Program-made: the position numbers and the translations under genes
The notes under the pieces: model-generated
Databases searched by the model: none
What the model saw: the letters and a program-made list of their open reading frames with translations, nothing else
What the model was told of the DNA's origin: nothing
NCBI GenBank assembly: GCA_023415055.1
Contig: JAEZLZ010000118.1
Span: 1 to 9,628 of the forward strand
Source of the DNA: Bacillota bacterium
Lineage (GTDB): Bacteria > Bacillota > Clostridia > Lachnospirales > Lachnospiraceae
Reading direction: 5' to 3'
Length of the DNA: 9,628 bases
In this document: positions 6,257 to 9,628 of the stretch, in pieces
Layout: the number at the start of each line of letters is the position of its first letter
Position numbering within the stretch: the stretch's first letter is position 1

Positions 6257-7252
6257 TTGAAACCAAATATTATATATTATGAAGATACCGCATTAGATTA
6301 CTCGCTTGGAAAAGCTCTTTTAGAAAAATATAAGTCGGCTGAATGGGTTCGAATTGGTAATCATAATAATATCCCGGAACTCAGAAACAATCAGAATTGT
6401 GAGTTTGCTAGAATGAAGCAAAATCTTGTGATTGGTATCCGAAAAACTCATAACTATGTACCTAATTCAAAAACCTCTGACTTTTTAGTACCATATACAT
6501 CCTCAGGATGTAGTGCTATGTGTCTTTACTGCTATTTAGTATGTAATTATAATAAATGTTCTTACATGCGGCTTTTCGTAAATAGGGAACAGATGCTTGA
6601 CAAGCTTATAAAAACTTCCAATCAGAGCAGTTCAGAACTGACCTTTGAGATAGGAAGTAATAGTGACTTGATACTTGAAAATACTATTACTGGCAACCTT
6701 GAATGGACAATAGAGAATTTCGGAAAAAAAGGCCGGGGATATATAACATTTCCTTCTAAATTTGATATGGTGGATTCATTATTAAATATAGAACATAAGG
6801 GCAAGACAATAATCAGAATTAGCGTTAATCCACATGAGATTATTAAAAAAGTAGAATTTGGTACTTCTTCTCTGGAGAACCGAATAGAAGCGATAAATAG
6901 CTTAAAAGAAGCCGGATACAAAGTCGGATTACTAGTAGCTCCTGTAATTTTACTTGAAGAATGGGAGGTTTTATATAGAGAATTATTTGATATTCTATCT
7001 GAAACATTATCTCAGAAGGTCAAGAATGAGATGTTTTTTGAAGTAATTTTTATGACATACAGTTATATTCATAGAATGATTAACAGCGAAGCTTTTCCTA
7101 ATGCAATTGACTTATATGATAAAAATATAATGACAGGAAGAGGACGGGGGAAATACTGCTACAACTCAACTGCAAAGGAAAAAGGCAGAGAATTTATAGA
7201 ATTTGAAATTGCAAAGCACTTTCCTAAGAACAAAATCATGTACATTGTATAA
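6257..7252 (+). CDS. Radical SAM protein of the spore photoproduct lyase (SPL) family, splB-like
   Basis: Classical SPL uses a 4Fe-4S cluster and S-adenosylmethionine to reverse the UV thymine dimer of spore DNA. This 331-residue protein aligns with Bacillus SplB (about 342) over its full length: SLGKALLEKY near 16-25, VIGIRKTHNY at 58-67, the cluster motif CSAMCLYCYL with Cys85, Cys89 and Cys92 (CX3CX2C), YMRLFVN at 103-109, Lys168 in FPSKF, RISVNP at 187-192, FGTSSLENRIEA at 201-212, VGLLVAPV at 223-230, and GRGKY at 296-300. Tyr91 and Tyr93 flank the third cluster Cys as in SPL. At the position of the Bacillus H-donor Cys141 (ASCTSD) it has Ser134 (IGSNSD). Extra cysteines are at 48, 96, 101 and 301. 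It starts with TTG, stands alone on the plus strand and is more AT-rich than murE. The family is secure; dimer-repair activity is uncertain. Confidence 0.85.
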   Translation: MKPNIIYYEDTALDYSLGKALLEKYKSAEWVRIGNHNNIPELRNNQNCEFARMKQNLVIGIRKTHNYVPNSKTSDFLVPYTSSGCSAMCLYCYLVCNYNKCSYMRLFVNREQMLDKLIKTSNQSSSELTFEIGSNSDLILENTITGNLEWTIENFGKKGRGYITFPSKFDMVDSLLNIEHKGKTIIRISVNPHEIIKKVEFGTSSLENRIEAINSLKEAGYKVGLLVAPVILLEEWEVLYRELFDILSETLSQKVKNEMFFEVIFMTYSYIHRMINSEAFPNAIDLYDKNIMTGRGRGKYCYNSTAKEKGREFIEFEIAKHFPKNKIMYIV

Positions 7253-7315
7253 GTTAGTATGAAGATTACAATGACAGCGTATATGAAAAAGAAATTATTT
7301 ATAATATCGTATAAA

Positions 7316-7343
7316 AAGCAGGCACCTGATTAGTTACCTGCTT
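7316..7343 (-). terminator. Intrinsic terminator of the AzoR-like gene
   Basis: On the minus strand a 7-base stem, AAGCAGG (7343-7337) with CCTGCTT (7322-7316), encloses a 14-base loop and runs into a T-tract (TTTTT over 7317-7313, overlapping the stem end). It lies about 36 bases beyond the stop codon of the oxidoreductase gene. On the plus strand the hairpin is followed by AAATCAACG without a T-tract, so it serves the convergent SPL-family gene poorly. The rest of the 127-base convergent gap shows nothing convincing. Confidence 0.7.
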
Positions 7344-7379
7344 AAATCAACGCTATAGTCTCACATATATACAAAAAAA

Positions 7380-8027
7380 CTATAATTGTATTTCATTAAT
7401 TATGGTTTCAATTTTACTTTTTGCTTTTTCAATAGCTTCCGATCTTTCTGTTTCTGTAGTACCTGTACCATCTATCAAAAGTTCATCAAATTTGCTTATG
7501 CCAATAAACTTCATAATGCCTTCTACGTAATTTAGCCCCTTATCAAGAATCGGCTTCATTATCCATGGAATATTAGCACCAGAGGATTGTACATAAATAA
7601 ATGTACGTGGTCTATCATTTAATAGTCCTTCCGGCTTATTGTCTGTAAATGTTATTGTTTTTTCTGCTTGAATAATGCAATCAATATAATCTTTTAATAC
7701 CGCCGGAAAAGATAAGCTCCACATAGGGGACGCCACCACATATACCGAGGCAGCAACAAACTGGTCACATAATTTTGACATTTGTTGTACATCACTCTGC
7801 TCCTGGGCTGATAATTTTGAAAGAGCATCTGCATTTACTAAAGTACTACGGCTACTAAAATAGCTGTACTTTGGACGTGGAACATTCTCACTATATAAAT
7901 CCAATTCCTCTAAACTCAGATTCTTATATCTGTCCATAATACCGTTAACTAATGCACGACCTACCGTTTTACTTGATGATATTTCTTCAGGTTTTGAATT
8001 TGCAACAATATAAAGCAATTTTTCCAT
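7380..8027 (-). CDS. FMN-dependent NAD(P)H oxidoreductase, AzoR-like (flavodoxin fold)
   Basis: A 215-residue protein of the flavodoxin-like fold / azoreductase family (Flavodoxin_2). Enzymes of this family are usually cytoplasmic homodimers that reduce quinones, azo or nitro compounds by two-electron transfer from NAD(P)H through FMN. Visible features are the N-terminal strand LLYIVANSKPEEISSSKTVGRAL (FMN phosphate region, about 4-26), the FMN loop SPMWSLSFPAVLKDYIDCII at about 100-119, the following AEKTITFT (121-128), and YVQSSGANIP at 145-154. The physiological substrate cannot be read from sequence. The start ATG has AAGGAGG (8043-8037) 9 bases upstream. It lies 112 bases downstream of the GNAT gene on the same strand, with a hairpin in the gap, and ends at a good terminator. 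No separate promoter is clear. Composition is AT-rich (about 32% GC in a sampled line). Confidence 0.85.
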   Translation of the reverse strand: MEKLLYIVANSKPEEISSSKTVGRALVNGIMDRYKNLSLEELDLYSENVPRPKYSYFSSRSTLVNADALSKLSAQEQSDVQQMSKLCDQFVAASVYVVASPMWSLSFPAVLKDYIDCIIQAEKTITFTDNKPEGLLNDRPRTFIYVQSSGANIPWIMKPILDKGLNYVEGIMKFIGISKFDELLIDGTGTTETERSEAIEKAKSKIETIINEIQL

Positions 8028-8094
8028 CTTCTATCTCCTCCTTCACAGATATACCTATTATCTGCATTAGAATCAGGAAATATTCAGGTAAACG

Positions 8095-8123
8095 ATAGAA
8101 AGCACGCTTCGCGGACTTTCTAT
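8095..8123 (-). terminator. Hairpin between the GNAT and oxidoreductase genes (weak terminator or folded spacer)
   Basis: An 8-base perfect stem, ATAGAAAG with CTTTCTAT, encloses a smaller CGC/GCG stem with a 3-base loop. It begins 16 bases after the GNAT stop codon. On the minus strand the stem is followed by CGTTTACC, not a U-tract, so termination would be inefficient at best. It could be an attenuator, an RNA-stability element or a dispersed intergenic repeat. Confidence 0.4.
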
Positions 8124-8139
8124 TGTCATGAATAAGAGG

Positions 8140-8667
8140 CTAGCCATTAATCTGCTCGTCAAGTTTTTTTAAAAAAATGTGTCTCTGTAACCCATTGTAT
8201 TTAACTTTTGTATCAACGATACTATAATCCATTTTTTCAAAATTACTTACACTTACCGTATTAAGGGGAAACACAGTAGCCATCATATATTTGTAACCTC
8301 TCATTTTAAGCATTTTTTCAGCTGCTGATAACAGAGCCCGCTGTATTCCATTTCCCCTGAATTCCGGCAAAACAGCAACAGATTCCATATGTGCAACGAA
8401 ACTTAATTCCATTGAGCTTAATCCTATGTCATTTCCCAAATTATCATGCTCATTCATGGGAAAACGTACAATAAGAAAACCTATCGTTTCATTCTTACTC
8501 TTTGCCACTAATATGAATCCTTTTTCACGAATATGAGCCTTGATGAATACATCATCATCCATTACATAATATCTCTGGTCCGGTAACTTTTTCTCAGTTT
8601 CTCTCATAATAGCACTTATGCTATCTACATCCGACTCATATGCCTGTTCAATATAATAATTAATCAT
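8140..8667 (-). CDS. GNAT-family N-acetyltransferase
   Basis: A 175-residue single-domain acyl-CoA N-acetyltransferase; the acceptor is unknown. Features: N-terminal strand and helix IEQAYESDVDSISAIM (6-21), strand FILVAKSKNETIGFLIVRF at about 51-69, motif A SVAVLPEFRGNGIQRALLSAAE at about 96-117 with the acetyl-CoA pyrophosphate loop RGNGIQ (104-109, form R-G-x-G-x-Q), and the motif B region with Asn136 and Asn142 in LNTVSVSNFEKMDY. The start is taken at 8667 because GGAGG (8678-8674) is 6 bases upstream. ATGs at 8673 and 8691 are in frame, but the first touches the ribosome binding site, and the second has none and would overlap comEC. With this choice it begins 13 bases after the comEC stop, so it is probably co-transcribed with comEC. 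Confidence 0.85.
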   Translation of the reverse strand: MINYYIEQAYESDVDSISAIMRETEKKLPDQRYYVMDDDVFIKAHIREKGFILVAKSKNETIGFLIVRFPMNEHDNLGNDIGLSSMELSFVAHMESVAVLPEFRGNGIQRALLSAAEKMLKMRGYKYMMATVFPLNTVSVSNFEKMDYSIVDTKVKYNGLQRHIFLKKLDEQING

Positions 8668-8673
8668 TTCCAT

Positions 8674-8678
8674 CCTCC
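8674..8678 (-). promoter_or_regulatory. Ribosome binding site that decides the GNAT start
   Basis: GGAGG on the minus strand, 6 bases from the ATG at 8665-8667 and immediately next to the ATG at 8671-8673. It lies just after the comEC stop codon (8681-8683). Confidence 0.65.
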
Positions 8679-8680
8679 AT

Positions 8681-9628
8681 TTATTCACCATCGATCCTAT
8701 ATTGCTTTATACTAAGCTTCTTCCCATCGGTGAATAGTGTGATAGCCCCACTCTCATAGGTAAGATAAACTCTGGCACCTGCTTCCTCCAACCGTTTCAG
8801 AAGCTCCGGATGCGGATGCCCATATCGATTATTCAGACCGCAGGAAATCAGTGCAATCTCCGGCTGCAGTAGTTTCAGAAGTTCGGACGAGGTAGAATAT
8901 CCGGATCCGTGATGAGCCACCTTAAGGATCTCATAATCCTTTGCCGGAGTGATATTATATCTCTTATGATAATAATCCTCTGTTAATCTGTCAATCAACA
9001 ATTTCTCTCCCTCTGCCTCCAGATCACCGGTGAGAAGGAGATCCAATTCACCATAAGTGATACTTAATACCGTAGAGCAGGAATTCGAAGAGGATCCCTC
9101 AAATTCAAGATCCGGGTGCAGACAGTAGATTTGCAGCATTCCTTCCTTGATACAATCTCCCGTCTGTATATAACGCACAGTAACTTTTCTTCTTCTCGCC
9201 AAGTCTTCAAGCTCAATATAAGCCTGCTCCCTGTTTCTACGCTTTGGAAGAAGCAGACACCCAATCCGGATAGCACCCTTTTCCAGCAATTCTATGATTC
9301 CGTTGATATGATCCTGGTCCATATGGGTGAGTATAACATAATCGACTAATCCGGTTCCTTCCTGTTTTAAAAACGGAATCAATCGATAGGTGCCGACCTT
9401 TCCTACCTGTGAGCTGCCACAATCAATCAAGAAGCTCGTACCTTCTATACTCTCCAGATAAATACCATCCCCCTGTCCAACATCGAGCATCGTAACCTGC
9501 ATACCAGTCCTCGGAGGCTGCACAAATAGGATCAGCTGCGCAACGATCAAGAACAGAATAGTAAATCTTTTCTGATATTTCCTGGTAATTATTATAAAGC
9601 AGCACAGAAGGATCAAAGAAGTGAAGAT
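8681..9628 (-). CDS. comEC: ComEC/Rec2-type DNA-uptake protein, C-terminal part (5' end outside window)
   Basis: The reading frame is open to the right edge, so the start and the membrane channel are missing; 315 residues are visible. They begin in hydrophobic segments (LILLCCFIIIT, then FTILFLIVAQLILFV) and continue into a metallo-beta-lactamase-fold domain: LDVGQGDGIYL from about residue 48, the metal motif THMDQDH at 101-107 (HxDxDH form), TGDLE at 200-204, and VAHHGSG at 237-243 followed by YSTS. This is the C-terminal nuclease-like domain of ComEC/Rec2, proposed to degrade the non-transported strand during uptake of single-stranded DNA across the membrane. All motif residues are present and there is no frameshift. 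A TTG at 9614-9616 could be read as a start but is an ordinary internal Leu codon in a membrane helix. The GNAT gene follows after 13 bases. Confidence 0.93.
   Translation of the reverse strand: MFTSLILLCCFIIITRKYQKRFTILFLIVAQLILFVQPPRTGMQVTMLDVGQGDGIYLESIEGTSFLIDCGSSQVGKVGTYRLIPFLKQEGTGLVDYVILTHMDQDHINGIIELLEKGAIRIGCLLLPKRRNREQAYIELEDLARRRKVTVRYIQTGDCIKEGMLQIYCLHPDLEFEGSSSNSCSTVLSITYGELDLLLTGDLEAEGEKLLIDRLTEDYYHKRYNITPAKDYEILKVAHHGSGYSTSSELLKLLQPEIALISCGLNNRYGHPHPELLKRLEEAGARVYLTYESGAITLFTDGKKLSIKQYRIDGE

Noticed and set aside
7259..7333. A 24-codon plus-strand ORF after the SPL-like gene, starting with a Lys-rich, hydrophobic-looking N-terminus
   Set aside because: No ribosome binding site, and it ends inside the terminator hairpin; too short and unsupported.

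Overview
The window looks like chromosomal DNA from a spore-forming member of the Clostridia, most likely Lachnospiraceae-like. The reasons are moderate-to-low GC, strong AGGAGG-type ribosome binding sites, the order murE-priA-def-fmt-membrane Zn peptidase, a meso-diaminopimelate type MurE and a spore photoproduct lyase relative. The organism assignment is inference from gene content and order; no 16S or other marker is present.

Layout, right to left, because most genes are on the minus strand. At the right edge is the C-terminal part of comEC (DNA-uptake channel, metallo-beta-lactamase-fold domain), followed closely by a GNAT acetyltransferase and then an AzoR-like flavin oxidoreductase that ends in a good intrinsic terminator. 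A lone plus-strand gene for a radical SAM protein of the spore photoproduct lyase (SPL) family lies convergent to these. From a divergent intergenic region of about 270 bases, a recognisable sigma-A promoter then drives murE-priA leftward. After a 93-base inverted-repeat-bounded spacer, a second promoter drives def-fmt-Zn peptidase, which runs off the left edge.

Functionally, the left two thirds is housekeeping: cell-wall precursor synthesis (MurE), replication restart (PriA), N-formylation of initiator Met-tRNA (Fmt) and its removal from nascent proteins (Def), plus a membrane Zn protease. The block from about 6257 to 8667 is more AT-rich than its flanks (sampled lines about 30-35% GC against 38-50%) and carries three genes with no evident functional tie to the housekeeping genes, so it reads as an accessory insert between comEC and murE.

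I see no phage, IS transposase, CRISPR array, tRNA or rRNA. The points most worth a second look are: the SPL-family protein, which keeps the radical SAM cluster and flanking tyrosines but has Ser where the Bacillus enzyme has its H-donor Cys, and has a run of extra cysteines; the 93-base element with inverted ends between def and priA; and a 12-base perfect palindrome near the presumed start of transcription of the SPL gene. I did not find a convincing previously undescribed multi-gene system.
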